This document shows, in pieces, positions 9,082 to 17,752 of a DNA stretch of 64,000 nucleotides. Under the pieces are notes generated by a model. The model searched no databases, was not told the origin of the DNA, and worked only from the letters and a program-made list of their open reading frames with translations. Made by a program: the position numbers and the translations under genes. This DNA is from Mucilaginibacter yixingensis (GTDB lineage Bacteria > Bacteroidota > Bacteroidia > Sphingobacteriales > Sphingobacteriaceae), in contig NZ_CP160205.1 in NCBI RefSeq assembly GCF_041080815.1, forward strand, positions 124,001 to 188,000, given 5' to 3'. Numbering within the stretch: position 1 is the stretch's first letter; every line of letters begins with the position of its first letter.

Positions 9082-9465
9082 ATGAATAAACAGATTACCG
9101 TTACCGCCGCAATTTTGGGTATGCTGGCCGTTGTTGCCGGTGCCTTTGGCGCACACGCTTTAAAAAAAGTGTTATCGCCCGAGCACCTGGAAGCCTGGCG
9201 CACTGCCGTTCAATACCATTTTTACCATGTTTTTGCCATATTGTTTTTGGCTATATACGCACGTGATGGCAAAGAGGTAACCTGGCCGTTCATTTTCTTT
9301 TTGCTGGGTATTATCTGCTTTTCGGGCTCGTTGTATCTGTTGTCTTGTCGCGATGTGTTAAAAGCACCGGGATTGGTAAAGCTTGGTCCGGTAACCCCGC
9401 TTGGCGGTTTCTTTTTTATTGTGGGCTGGGGTTGGCTGGCGGTTGCTGTGTTGAAAGCTAAGTAA
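9082..9465 (+). CDS. DUF423 family small membrane protein
   Basis: A 127-aa integral membrane protein with four hydrophobic segments and the DUF423 signature GAFGAHALKK near residue 21 and CFSGSLYLL around residue 79. Related to E. coli YgdD; molecular role unknown. Followed by a dispersed palindromic repeat. Confidence 0.88.
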   Translation: MNKQITVTAAILGMLAVVAGAFGAHALKKVLSPEHLEAWRTAVQYHFYHVFAILFLAIYARDGKEVTWPFIFFLLGIICFSGSLYLLSCRDVLKAPGLVKLGPVTPLGGFFFIVGWGWLAVAVLKAK

Positions 9466-9498
9466 ATAAAACGCTTTTGGGCGTAACTTATAAATTTT

Positions 9499-9604
9499 GT
9501 CATTGCGAGGAGGAACAACGAAGCAATCTCGTCTCAGAACTAATGCGTGCGACGAGGTTGCTTCGTCACCCCTTTCACAACGCTTTACCGTTCCTCGCAA
9601 TGAC
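9499..9604. repeat. Dispersed GTCATTGCGAGG palindromic repeat, full copy
   Basis: Outer arms GTCATTGCGAGGA and TCCTCGCAATGAC enclose an inner pair GAAGCAATCTCGTC and GACGAGGTTGCTTC. This is the nested palindrome in its fullest form, between the DUF423 gene and priA. Confidence 0.85.
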
Positions 9605-9651
9605 AAGGTTTTATACTATTGTAAGATACCTTAAGATTTATATAAATTCAG

Positions 9652-12138
9652 ATGCTTGAGTTTGCCGAGGCAAAATATACCGACCGTACCACGCTTTTTG
9701 TTGAGGTGATATTGCCGCTGGCTATTGCCATTAACTATACTTACCGTGTGCCGCTTGAGCTGAATGACCAGGTGGCCATTGGCAAGCGCGTGGTGGTGCA
9801 GTTTGGCAAAAGCAAACTCTATACGGCTATTATTGCGCGTATTACCGATCGCGCTCCCGAAAAATACGAGGCCAAATACATTATAGAATTGCTGGACGAC
9901 GTGCCCGTGGTGAACCGTGAGCAATTGCAGTTCTGGACCTGGATGGCCGATTATTATCTCTGCAACATTGGCGAGGTCATGAACGCGGCCTTGCCATCGG
10001 CACTGAAACTGGCCAGCGAGACTAAGATCACCCTGAACAAAGAATTTGAGTTTGACCGCAGCGAGCTGAACGACCGTGAATACCTGATTGTAGATGCGCT
10101 TGATTTGCAGCCCGAACTTACCGTAAGCGATATAGCCAAACTGCTGGGCCAGAAAACGGTAATGCCGATACTTAAACAGCTGTTTGAGAAAAACATCATC
10201 ATTATATCTGAAGAAGTGAGCGACCGCTACAAACCGCGGCGCAAAACCTATATCAGCATTAACCCGGTTTATCATAACTCTGCCCAGTTGCAGGAGCTGT
10301 TTGAGATACTGGAGCGCCGTGCCCCTAAACAAGCCGATGCCGTGCTGGCCTATATGAAACTATCGCGCCAGCAAAAAGCAGTTTTAAAATCTGAGCTGAT
10401 TGAGGCCAGTGGCGCCGGTGCTGCTGCCATAAAAGGACTGATTGACAAGGAAATATTTTTTGCCGAAGAACGCACGGTGAGCCGCCTGCGCGAAGGGGAC
10501 GAAGAACTGGAAGCCAACTTTGAACTGAGCCCGGCGCAGCAAGTAGCCCTGGGCGAAATAAAAACACAGTTTGAACAAAAAGATGTGGTGCTGCTGCACG
10601 GGGTTACCTCGTCGGGCAAAACGCAACTATATATCAAACAGATTGAAGAGATGGTGAACAGTGGCCGGCAGGTACTTTACCTGCTGCCGGAGATTGCCCT
10701 TACCACCCACATAGTTGAGCGCCTGCGCAAGTATTTTGGCGCGGCCATTGGCGTTTACCACTCGCGTTTTAATGATAACGAGCGTGTAGAAGTTTGGCAA
10801 AAGGTGCTGAACGGACAATACCGTGTGGTACTGGGTGCGCGTTCATCCATCTTCCTGCCGTTTGACGATCTGGGTTTGATTGTGGTAGATGAGGAACACG
10901 AAACCTCTTACAAGCAGTTTGATCCCGCCCCCCGTTACAACGCGCGCGACGCTGCTATTTACATGGGCAACATGTATAACAGCAAGGTGCTGCTGGGCTC
11001 GGCAACGCCTTCGTTTGAGTCATATTATAATGCCAAGGGCGGCAAGTACGGTTTCGTCGAACTGATGGAGCGTTACGGCGGCGTTCAACTCCCGGCTACC
11101 GATGTGGTGAGTATTACAGAAGAGACCAAGAAGAAAACCATTCAATCGCATTTTACCAGCGTGCTGATGCAGGATATTGGCAACGCACTAACGGCCAAAG
11201 AACAGGTGATCTTGTTTCAAAACCGTCGTGGTTATGCGCCGGTGATGGTCTGTCGCACTTGTGCCTATACGCCCAAGTGTGTCAACTGCGATGTGAGTTT
11301 GACTTATCATAAAAGCAGTGGCAGGTTGCATTGTCACTATTGCGGTTATCGTGAGGAATCGCCTGCGGTTTGTCCGGCCTGTGGTTCTACACAGTTAGAG
11401 TACAAAGGTTTCGGTACCGAGAAAATTGAGGATGAACTGCAACTATTGCTGCCCGACAGCAAGATTGCCCGCATGGATCTGGATACCACCCGCTCTAAAA
11501 ACGCATTCCAAAACATACTGAACGAGTTAGAGGAGAAACGGATTGACGTGCTGGTAGGCACTCAAATGGTAGCCAAAGGATTGGACTTTGACGGGGTGAC
11601 GGTAATCGGTATCATCAACGCCGATAGTTTATTAAAATACCCCGATTTTCGCGCCAATGAGCGCGCCTTCCAGATGCTGGCCCAGGTAAGCGGCCGGGCG
11701 GGCAGACGGGGTAAGCAGGGCAAGGTGGTGATACAAACGTATGATCCGGGCAATCGTGTACTCAAGCAGGTGATAGAGAATGACTATATCGATCTGTACA
11801 ATACCGAGATGCCCGAACGGAAGAGTTACAAATACCCGCCGTTCTATCGCCTCATCAACATCAACATCAAGCATAAAGAAGCCGAGGTATTGCACAACCA
11901 GGCCGAATACCTGGCCAAAGAGTTACGCCAGCATTTTGGCGACAGGGTAATTGGTCCGGAGTATCCGATGGTGGGGCGGATCCGTAACTACTTCATCAAA
12001 AGTATCCTGTTAAAGTTTGAAAAAGACGGTGTGTCATTGCCAAAAGTGCGTGCTACCCTGCGCGAGGTGATCTTGAATTACAACACTACCAAGCTAAGCA
12101 AAGGCAGTATTGTACAGCCGGATGTGGATCCGTATTGA
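9652..12138 (+). CDS. priA: Primosomal protein N' (replication restart helicase PriA)
   Basis: An 828-aa superfamily 2 helicase that reloads the replisome at stalled forks. The N-terminal 3' DNA-binding region is followed by Walker A GVTSSGKTQ (about residue 325), the DEEH box, and a zinc-binding insert with paired cysteines in CRTCAYTPKCVNC, CHYCGY and CPACGS. The helicase motif QVSGRAGRRGKQGKV lies further on. Length is typical of Bacteroidota PriA. It ends 6 bp from the convergent glycosyltransferase stop codon. Confidence 0.96.
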   Translation: MLEFAEAKYTDRTTLFVEVILPLAIAINYTYRVPLELNDQVAIGKRVVVQFGKSKLYTAIIARITDRAPEKYEAKYIIELLDDVPVVNREQLQFWTWMADYYLCNIGEVMNAALPSALKLASETKITLNKEFEFDRSELNDREYLIVDALDLQPELTVSDIAKLLGQKTVMPILKQLFEKNIIIISEEVSDRYKPRRKTYISINPVYHNSAQLQELFEILERRAPKQADAVLAYMKLSRQQKAVLKSELIEASGAGAAAIKGLIDKEIFFAEERTVSRLREGDEELEANFELSPAQQVALGEIKTQFEQKDVVLLHGVTSSGKTQLYIKQIEEMVNSGRQVLYLLPEIALTTHIVERLRKYFGAAIGVYHSRFNDNERVEVWQKVLNGQYRVVLGARSSIFLPFDDLGLIVVDEEHETSYKQFDPAPRYNARDAAIYMGNMYNSKVLLGSATPSFESYYNAKGGKYGFVELMERYGGVQLPATDVVSITEETKKKTIQSHFTSVLMQDIGNALTAKEQVILFQNRRGYAPVMVCRTCAYTPKCVNCDVSLTYHKSSGRLHCHYCGYREESPAVCPACGSTQLEYKGFGTEKIEDELQLLLPDSKIARMDLDTTRSKNAFQNILNELEEKRIDVLVGTQMVAKGLDFDGVTVIGIINADSLLKYPDFRANERAFQMLAQVSGRAGRRGKQGKVVIQTYDPGNRVLKQVIENDYIDLYNTEMPERKSYKYPPFYRLININIKHKEAEVLHNQAEYLAKELRQHFGDRVIGPEYPMVGRIRNYFIKSILLKFEKDGVSLPKVRATLREVILNYNTTKLSKGSIVQPDVDPY

Positions 12139-12144
12139 TGGTGA

Positions 12145-12996
12145 CTATTGAATGAAGTCTTTAAATAGGTCCATGGTGATCGTTATCGAAGGATCATCTA
12201 TATAATACGCCGGAACATCGCCGACGAAAGACGCCCAACTAGAGAAGGTGCTTGGCGGGCCCATAATAAAATTACAGGCTGCCAATAGATATAGATCAAC
12301 AATAGCCGGCCGTGGGGTATAAACTACATTTAATTCCTGAAAATCATTTACATCGAGTTGTTCATCACTGCATAGAATAAAAGTACAGTGGGGTAAAATC
12401 TGATTAATCTCCAGCATTTTTGACAGGTAAAGTTGATTAGGATAATACCACCTCCCATTATTAAAATCCTTATAGTCTGTGCGCCTAATGTGTATGCCTA
12501 CCAAGGTGCTGCCTAATGATTTTGCTTTGTTAATGTCGGTTTGTACCTGGATTTTGAATTGAGGTTTAGGCGAAAAAAAAGCAGCCAGATCCTTTTTAAA
12601 TTCCTTCAGATGTTTAAAATCGCGGTATAACCATCCTTCTGGTAATACTATTTTTGATTTGGCGAGATTTATAAATGCCTCATCATTAATGTTAAATGGA
12701 TTAAGCGCGTTATCACTTTCTGGAATAGAGTGAAATACTACCCTCGGTATATCAATATGTAATTTGCACAGTATACTCTTGCTTTTATTAATTAGACGAT
12801 TAATGATTTTCTGAATAATACTATTTCCCAAAATGATGGCTGGGAAAGATTGAACTTGTGGTTCAAATAATGCATGGAATTCTGGAAAGCAAGTGACTAT
12901 TAGCTGATAGTTGTGGGCTTTACTGTTGGCAATAAAATAGGTGACAAAATGTAGCCGGTTTGCCAATTGACCGGATAACTTACTGATAATAACCAT
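12145..12996 (-). CDS. Alpha-1,2-fucosyltransferase-like glycosyltransferase (GT11 type)
   Basis: A 283-aa protein with the GT11/GT23 donor-site motif HIRRTDY (about residue 170) and an N-terminal LSGQLANRL block that corresponds to the glycine-rich GGLGNQ motif of fucosyltransferases. The C-terminal FIMGPPSTFSSWASF segment also fits. It would transfer fucose from GDP-fucose to a surface glycan. The gene is alone, with no other polysaccharide genes nearby, and its sequence is visibly more AT-rich than priA next door, which suggests transfer. Acceptor cannot be predicted. Confidence 0.75.
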   Translation of the reverse strand: MVIISKLSGQLANRLHFVTYFIANSKAHNYQLIVTCFPEFHALFEPQVQSFPAIILGNSIIQKIINRLINKSKSILCKLHIDIPRVVFHSIPESDNALNPFNINDEAFINLAKSKIVLPEGWLYRDFKHLKEFKKDLAAFFSPKPQFKIQVQTDINKAKSLGSTLVGIHIRRTDYKDFNNGRWYYPNQLYLSKMLEINQILPHCTFILCSDEQLDVNDFQELNVVYTPRPAIVDLYLLAACNFIMGPPSTFSSWASFVGDVPAYYIDDPSITITMDLFKDFIQ

Positions 12997-13122
12997 CTAA
13001 AACTATAGGCTCGAATATACGTATTGTAGGTAACATTATTATTGTAATTTCGAGCTAATTGCAGATTGATGCGGCTTTGCCGATTTATGATTTATATTTA
13101 CACTGATAATTATAACCTTTAG

Positions 13123-13719
13123 ATGAAAAAAATATTTCTTGCTGCTGCGATGATTGCCTTAACGGCGTTAGGTGCATCGGCCCAGCAAATGAGCAAGGCC
13201 CAAGCCGAAAAATGGTTCAAGGCTAAGGAGTACCTTAACGGTTTAAAAATTGTGCCAAGCGCAGCCGCTACCGACAAGGAAGAGTTTGCCCGCCAGTACT
13301 CACTCAATAAAGCGCAATGGGATGCCGCCTTTGCCTACATGAAAAATACCAATCTGGATACCATTGCTCCGGGGAAGTATCCTATCCCCGGTACAGACCT
13401 GGTAGCGTCTATCACCCATACGCCTACCAAAGATTTTGATAAAACGCTGTGGGAGTCTCACCGTAAGGTGATCGATTTGCAATATGTAATTCAGGGCTCA
13501 GAAAAGATCAGCACCATCAAAATAGATAAAGCCAAAAACACCGTGCCTTATGATGAGGCGAAAGACGTGGCCCGTTATGAAGCCGATGGTACTGTTTATA
13601 CTGCTGTACCGGGTACGTTTTACCTGTTCTTCCCGTCAGACGCGCACCGCCCGAGCATAAAAGTTGATGGGGTAGAGAAAGACAAAAAGTTGGTGATCAA
13701 AATAAAATATATCCCATAA
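13123..13719 (+). CDS. Exported YhcH/YjgK/YiaL family protein
   Basis: A 198-aa protein with a clear signal peptide (MKKIFLAAAMIALTALGASAQ) followed by the YhcH/YjgK/YiaL (DUF386) cupin domain: ESHRKVIDLQYVIQG and FYLFFPSDAHRPSI carry the expected metal-ligand pattern. Family members such as YhcH and EbgC are about 150 aa, cytoplasmic, and thought to act on sugars (anomerase or related). Export is the odd feature; the protein probably works in the periplasm. It begins a rightward group with pcm, but an 84-bp gap and a separate promoter divide them. Confidence 0.85.
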   Translation: MKKIFLAAAMIALTALGASAQQMSKAQAEKWFKAKEYLNGLKIVPSAAATDKEEFARQYSLNKAQWDAAFAYMKNTNLDTIAPGKYPIPGTDLVASITHTPTKDFDKTLWESHRKVIDLQYVIQGSEKISTIKIDKAKNTVPYDEAKDVARYEADGTVYTAVPGTFYLFFPSDAHRPSIKVDGVEKDKKLVIKIKYIP

Positions 13720-13788
13720 GGTCAACCGGTTATTGTGCTGTGTGCTGTCGCCACCCTTTGCGGGTGGTGCAGACGGCCGCTTTTTGTA

Positions 13789-13796
13789 TAAATTTG
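13789..13796 (+). promoter_or_regulatory. -7 promoter element of pcm (TAAATTTG)
   Basis: Exact TAnnTTTG, seven bases before the ATG at 13804. The transcript probably begins at or next to the start codon. Confidence 0.55.
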
Positions 13797-13803
13797 TACT
13801 GAA

Positions 13804-14463
13804 ATGGCGCGCAATTACATAGACAATTACCGGGAAAAAGGTGCCCGTAAAAAGCTGGTTGAAGAACTGGCAAAAAAGGGGATTGAGGACGAGCATGTAC
13901 TGGCAGCTATAGGTAAAGTGCCCCGCCACTATTTTTTTGACGAAACTTTCTGGAACCAGGCTTATAAAGATATTGCCTTCCCGATAGGCGAGGGACAAAC
14001 CATCTCGCAGCCTTATACTGTAGCCTACCAAACTCAACTACTGCACATCCGCAAAAACGACAAGGTGCTGGAAATTGGCACAGGTTCGGGCTACCAAACC
14101 TGTATTTTGCTGGAACTGGGCGCTAAGGTTTACACTATTGAGCGTCAGGAAAAATTATACGAGCAAACCCGCCGTGTGCTGCCGCATATTGGTTATAAAA
14201 AAGCGAACTTCTTTTTAGGTGATGGCTCGATAGGCATTGCTGTCCACGCGCCTTATGATAAAATTATCGTTACCGCAGGTGCTCCCACCGTACCCGATGT
14301 GCTGCTGCGTCAGCTGAAGATAGGCGGAATTATTGTTATCCCCGTAGGTGATGAGAAATCGCAAAAGATGATTACCGTGCTGAAGGTTGGCGAGAACGAC
14401 TACGAGAAAGTAGAACTGGATACTTTCCGCTTTGTGCCTTTGGTGGGCGATAAGGCGTGGTAG
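13804..14463 (+). CDS. pcm: Protein-L-isoaspartate O-methyltransferase
   Basis: A 219-aa SAM-dependent methyltransferase that repairs isoaspartyl residues in damaged proteins. The family SAM motif VLEIGTGSGYQT is at about residues 90-101, preceded by the substrate segment GEGQTISQPYTVAYQ. Length is normal. A simple terminator follows at 14516. Leaderless transcription is likely from the promoter position. Confidence 0.95.
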   Translation: MARNYIDNYREKGARKKLVEELAKKGIEDEHVLAAIGKVPRHYFFDETFWNQAYKDIAFPIGEGQTISQPYTVAYQTQLLHIRKNDKVLEIGTGSGYQTCILLELGAKVYTIERQEKLYEQTRRVLPHIGYKKANFFLGDGSIGIAVHAPYDKIIVTAGAPTVPDVLLRQLKIGGIIVIPVGDEKSQKMITVLKVGENDYEKVELDTFRFVPLVGDKAW

Positions 14464-14515
14464 TGATGCTTCGCGAAGATTAGAGATTAAAAATTAAAGA
14501 TTAGATTTTATGTTG

Positions 14516-14541
14516 AGACGCAATACTTTGCGTCTTTTTTT
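14516..14541 (+). terminator. Terminator after pcm
   Basis: AGACGCAA and TTTGCGTCT form the stem, followed by a run of T. Confidence 0.85.
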
Positions 14542-14546
14542 GTTTT

Positions 14547-14978
14547 TTAAACTGATGCTTGCCCGTTGCTGCCGACACATTTTGCTAAAAGTTCCCGGGC
14601 GTTATTCCTTTTTATTGAACGGTCGATAAAAAGGGTAATCAGCATAAAACCCGCGAGGAATAAGGCGAAAATATCAACCACGATGCAATATAAAACGGAA
14701 ACGGCAAGAATGAATAAAGGGTAGTTATAAGACGCAATGAAACTGAGTATTAGAACAGGTTTGTCGCCTTTTGTGCTGAATTGAAAAAAGCCTTCAGGTA
14801 ATGCAGGTTCGGTTTTCCAATTGGGGTAAAAAAAAGCAGAAGGAATTTTAAATCGAATTAAATCCACCTTTTCTTCTGCTATCTCATAGCCACGCTCTTT
14901 TAATTCATATAGAATAGTTTGCCTGACATCATCAGGCGATGCGTTAAAGACTATACTGGTTTCATACCTATATTTCAT
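14547..14978 (-). CDS. Small membrane protein of unknown function downstream of ung
   Basis: A 143-aa protein starting at MKYRYETSIVF. A longer reading to 15026 would overlap ung, so I prefer ATG 14978, which leaves 16 bp after the ung stop. The N-terminal half is soluble-looking; two membrane segments lie near residues 88-120, followed by a basic tail. I do not recognise the family. It is probably co-transcribed with ung. Confidence 0.65.
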   Translation of the reverse strand: MKYRYETSIVFNASPDDVRQTILYELKERGYEIAEEKVDLIRFKIPSAFFYPNWKTEPALPEGFFQFSTKGDKPVLILSFIASYNYPLFILAVSVLYCIVVDIFALFLAGFMLITLFIDRSIKRNNARELLAKCVGSNGQASV

Positions 14979-14994
14979 CCCCGATACTGGCCAA

Positions 14995-15672
14995 TTAATA
15001 CACCTGCCAATCAATAGGCGTCTCACCTTTCTGTTCCAGGTAAGTGTTGGCTTTAGAAAACGGCTTTGAGCCCCAGAAGCCGCGCTCTACCGACAGCGGC
15101 GACGGGTGTACCGATTTGATGATATGATGCCTGCTCTGATCAATCAGCGGAATTTTTGATTGGGCGTAGTTGCCCCATAAGATGAATACCAGTCCTGTGC
15201 GTTTTTCTGAGAGGGTGCGGATCACCTCATCAGTAAACTGTTCCCAGCCTTTGCGCTGGTGAGAGGCGGCTTCACCGGCGCGCACAGTAAGCGTGGCGTT
15301 TAAAAGCAGCACGCCCTGCTGGGCCCAGCCCTCCAGGTTGCCGTGCGGCGGTTTTACAAAGCCCGGAATATCTGTAGCCAGCTCTTTATAAATATTGATG
15401 AGTGATTTGGGTATGGCAATGCCTTTCTGTACAGAGAACGACAGACCATGTGCCTGGTTGGGGCCGTGGTAAGGGTCTTGCCCCAGTATCACTACTTTTA
15501 CATCATCAAACGGGGTGGTGTTAAAAGCGTTAAAAATGTCAGTATTGCGCGGGTAGATCACTGCGCCGGCCTCTTTCTCTGTTTGCAGAAATTTGCGCAG
15601 GTTAACCATATAAGGTTTTTCAAACTCATCCTTTAAAACGGCCAGCCACGAAGCTTCTAATGCGATAGACAT
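14995..15672 (-). CDS. ung: Uracil-DNA glycosylase
   Basis: Family 1 UDG, 225 aa, which removes uracil from DNA. The water-activating motif GQDPYHG has Asp66, and the DNA-intercalation loop HPSPLS begins at His189. Length and order of motifs are standard. Upstream on the minus strand is TTAATTTGCGCC, a near match to the -7 element that faces the promoter of the next gene. Confidence 0.97.
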   Translation of the reverse strand: MSIALEASWLAVLKDEFEKPYMVNLRKFLQTEKEAGAVIYPRNTDIFNAFNTTPFDDVKVVILGQDPYHGPNQAHGLSFSVQKGIAIPKSLINIYKELATDIPGFVKPPHGNLEGWAQQGVLLLNATLTVRAGEAASHQRKGWEQFTDEVIRTLSEKRTGLVFILWGNYAQSKIPLIDQSRHHIIKSVHPSPLSVERGFWGSKPFSKANTYLEQKGETPIDWQVY

Positions 15673-15745
15673 ATTTTTACCTAACTATTTGATTTAGGCG
15701 CAAATTAACGGATATTTGCAGCCTGTAAAAAAGGAATAACAAATT

Positions 15746-16315
15746 ATGTCAAATATTATCCGGTTAATTGTTGCCTGTGTGTTTTTAGGAGCTGCTGTGG
15801 CTATGCCATTCTTTGGCATTTGGGGTTGGGCAATATTGGCCTTGTTTATAGGCGGTATTGTGCTGCTCACTTTCTTCTTTAACGAGAAAATGATTATCTC
15901 TCAGTATTATCTGCGTAAAGAGAACTCTGAGAAATCTGAAGAGTGGCTGCTCAAAATAAAAGACTACGAGAAAGAGCTGAACAAAAATCAGCATGGTTAC
16001 TATAACTTGCTGATCGGTTTGATCGAATCGCGTAAGCAACCGTTAAAATCAGAAAAATATTTCAAGAAAGCACTGTCGCTGGGCATGAAAATGTCGCACA
16101 ATACGGCCTTGGCCAAACTGAGTCTGGCAGGTATTGCCATGGGTAAACGCAATAAACGCGAAGCCCAGATGTACTTACAGGAAGCTGCTAAGGATGACAA
16201 GAACAAACTGTTGGCCGATCAGATCAAGATGATGAAAAATCAGATGGCCCAGATGGACAAACAACAGGTAGTGCGCGGTGGTTTTCGCCCAGGTGGGGGC
16301 GGTCGCCAATTCTAA
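15746..16315 (+). CDS. Membrane protein with TPR-like helical domain
   Basis: A 189-aa protein. Two membrane segments (about residues 4-22 and 26-45) are followed by a cytoplasmic or periplasmic helical region with TPR-like pairs (YNLLIGLIESRK, SEKYFKKALSLG, AKLSLAGIAMG, EAQMYLQEAAKDD). The tail RGGFRPGGGGRQF is glycine- and arginine-rich. No named family recognised. Likely a protein-protein interaction factor at the membrane. Confidence 0.7.
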   Translation: MSNIIRLIVACVFLGAAVAMPFFGIWGWAILALFIGGIVLLTFFFNEKMIISQYYLRKENSEKSEEWLLKIKDYEKELNKNQHGYYNLLIGLIESRKQPLKSEKYFKKALSLGMKMSHNTALAKLSLAGIAMGKRNKREAQMYLQEAAKDDKNKLLADQIKMMKNQMAQMDKQQVVRGGFRPGGGGRQF

Positions 16316-16347
16316 ATCAAAATCTCAGGTAGGGAAAAAATAAAAAA

Positions 16348-16373
16348 TGGAAGAAAAAACTATTTTTCTTCCA
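16348..16373 (-). terminator. Terminator overlapping the stop codon of the 16360-16578 gene
   Basis: On the minus strand TGGAAGAAAAA-TAG-TTTTTTCTTCCA forms a hairpin with the TAG stop codon in its loop, followed by a T-rich tail. The last four codons of the gene are part of the stem. Confidence 0.65.
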
Positions 16374-16578
16374 ATGAGCCAAAGTAATCAGGCTCTGCAG
16401 TGTTGCGGCTTTGGCCCTGTGCATTAGTAGCTACAGAACGCTCGGCAACTTCGTACTCATCTACATGGTTGGATACCTCCACCATTTTAAGCAGACTGCG
16501 TACAAATGATAAATTAAAACGCTTGCGGTTTAATTTGATCAGGTACTCGTTTTCGTTTATTTCTAATATTGAGCTCAT
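16360..16578 (-). CDS. Small protein of unknown function
   Basis: A 72-aa acidic-tailed soluble protein, beginning MSSILEINENEYLIKLNRK. The first 35 residues look like a small folded unit with a basic helix; the rest (VAERSVATNAQGQSRN) looks disordered. No family recognised. The coding call rests on a good start codon, an own terminator and a gap that would otherwise be empty. Confidence 0.55.
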   Translation of the reverse strand: MSSILEINENEYLIKLNRKRFNLSFVRSLLKMVEVSNHVDEYEVAERSVATNAQGQSRNTAEPDYFGSLEEK

Positions 16579-16725
16579 TGCTTACTCTTTAATATGGTGA
16601 AACCACACAATTTTACTCAATGTGTATTAGTGATTTTTTAACCCTGTGTTAAGAAATTGTGTTTCATTGGGTTTGTGACACAAAAATGGTGTAAAGAGGG
16701 GAGCGGAGCGGTAAACACCCAACTC

Positions 16726-16840
16726 GTCATTGCGAGGAGTGAAGCAATCTCTGCAATTTGTCATTCTGAGCGATAGCGAAGAATCTCTGAGGACAAGCGA
16801 ACAGGAATGTCCTTAGAGATGCTTCGTTCCTCAGCATGAC
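16726..16840. repeat. Two joined dispersed palindromic repeats
   Basis: A left half-copy (GTCATTGCGAGGAGTGAAGC, then AATCTCTGC) runs into a related variant that begins GTCATTCTGAG and ends CTCAGCATGAC, with an inner GAAGAATCTCTGAGG/CCTTAGAGATGCTTC pair. This explains most of the 309-bp gap between 16578 and 16888; the remainder shows nothing I can name. Confidence 0.75.
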
Positions 16841-16887
16841 AGGATGGTCAAAGATTGTCGATCTTTAATCTTCAACTAATCTTACAC

Positions 16888-17592
16888 TCACGGTGTAGTC
16901 ACCGCTACCGGCAATACTTTCCCGTTAAAAAACTTGTGGCCGCCAATGGCAAAATCGGCAATATACTTGCCCATTTCAAACGCCATTACCGGCGATTCAT
17001 AGCCCGGAAAAGCCTGTTCCAGCATTTCTGTTTGTGCCGAGCCCAGCGCCAGGCAGTTTACTTTGATCTGTTGTGGTGCCAGTTCTTGCGCCAGGCACTC
17101 TGTAAGCGTGTGTAAGGCCGCCTTGCTGGCAGAGTAAGCTGCCAGTCCGTTAAATTTAGAACTGCCCTGAAAGCCGCCCATGCTGCCAATATTAACAATG
17201 TGACTGCCGGAAGGCATCAACGGCAGCACGGCCTGTGTCATGCGCACGTGGCCCAGGTAGTTGCTTTGCAGCATCTCTACAAAGTCCATCTCCTGCAATT
17301 CCATAAACGGTTTGTTGATGAGCGCGCCCGCGTTATTAATCAACACATCAACACGGCCGTCAAAGCGGGCAGTAATAAAATCCTGCAGGCCGGTGTAGTC
17401 GTCGTGCACAATGTCAAAAACCAGCGGGTAAACAACAGCGTCAGGATTTAAGCCGAGTACAATTTCTAACAGGCGGGTCAATTTATCCTGTGAGCGTGCC
17501 AGGGCAATGATTTTATGCTGAGATGAAGCACTCAATTCTATAACGGCTTCAAAGCCTACGCCGCTGCTGGCGCCTGTGATGATGATGTTCAT
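16888..17592 (-). CDS. Short-chain dehydrogenase/reductase (SDR) family protein
   Basis: A 234-aa classical SDR: NAD(P)-binding TGASSGVG at residues 6-13, NNAG at about residue 86, and the catalytic YSASK with an upstream Ser (INIGSMGG). Substrate cannot be told. Stands alone between two dispersed repeats. Confidence 0.9.
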   Translation of the reverse strand: MNIIITGASSGVGFEAVIELSASSQHKIIALARSQDKLTRLLEIVLGLNPDAVVYPLVFDIVHDDYTGLQDFITARFDGRVDVLINNAGALINKPFMELQEMDFVEMLQSNYLGHVRMTQAVLPLMPSGSHIVNIGSMGGFQGSSKFNGLAAYSASKAALHTLTECLAQELAPQQIKVNCLALGSAQTEMLEQAFPGYESPVMAFEMGKYIADFAIGGHKFFNGKVLPVAVTTP

Positions 17593-17616
17593 GGGAAAGA
17601 AAAATTATTATACATC

Positions 17617-17710
17617 GTCATTGCAAGGCACGAAGCAATCTCTGCAAATGCATATCGGACTTATATGTCTAATTGTCCTGTACAGAGATTGCTTCGTGCC
17701 TCGCAATGAC
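17617..17710. repeat. Dispersed GTCATTGCAAGG palindromic repeat
   Basis: Outer arms GTCATTGCAAGGCACGAAGC and GCTTCGTGCCTCGCAATGAC are near-perfect inverted copies, with AATCTCTG/CAGAGATT inside. Both flanking genes are on the minus strand, so it lies between them. Confidence 0.85.
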
Positions 17711-17752
17711 GTAGTGGTATTTTTTTAAGTCTTCGAAAGTAATAAACTCCCC

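Noticed and set aside
9631-10332. 233-codon open frame antisense to priA
   Set aside because: Lies over the conserved priA start and has no motif; a shadow frame.
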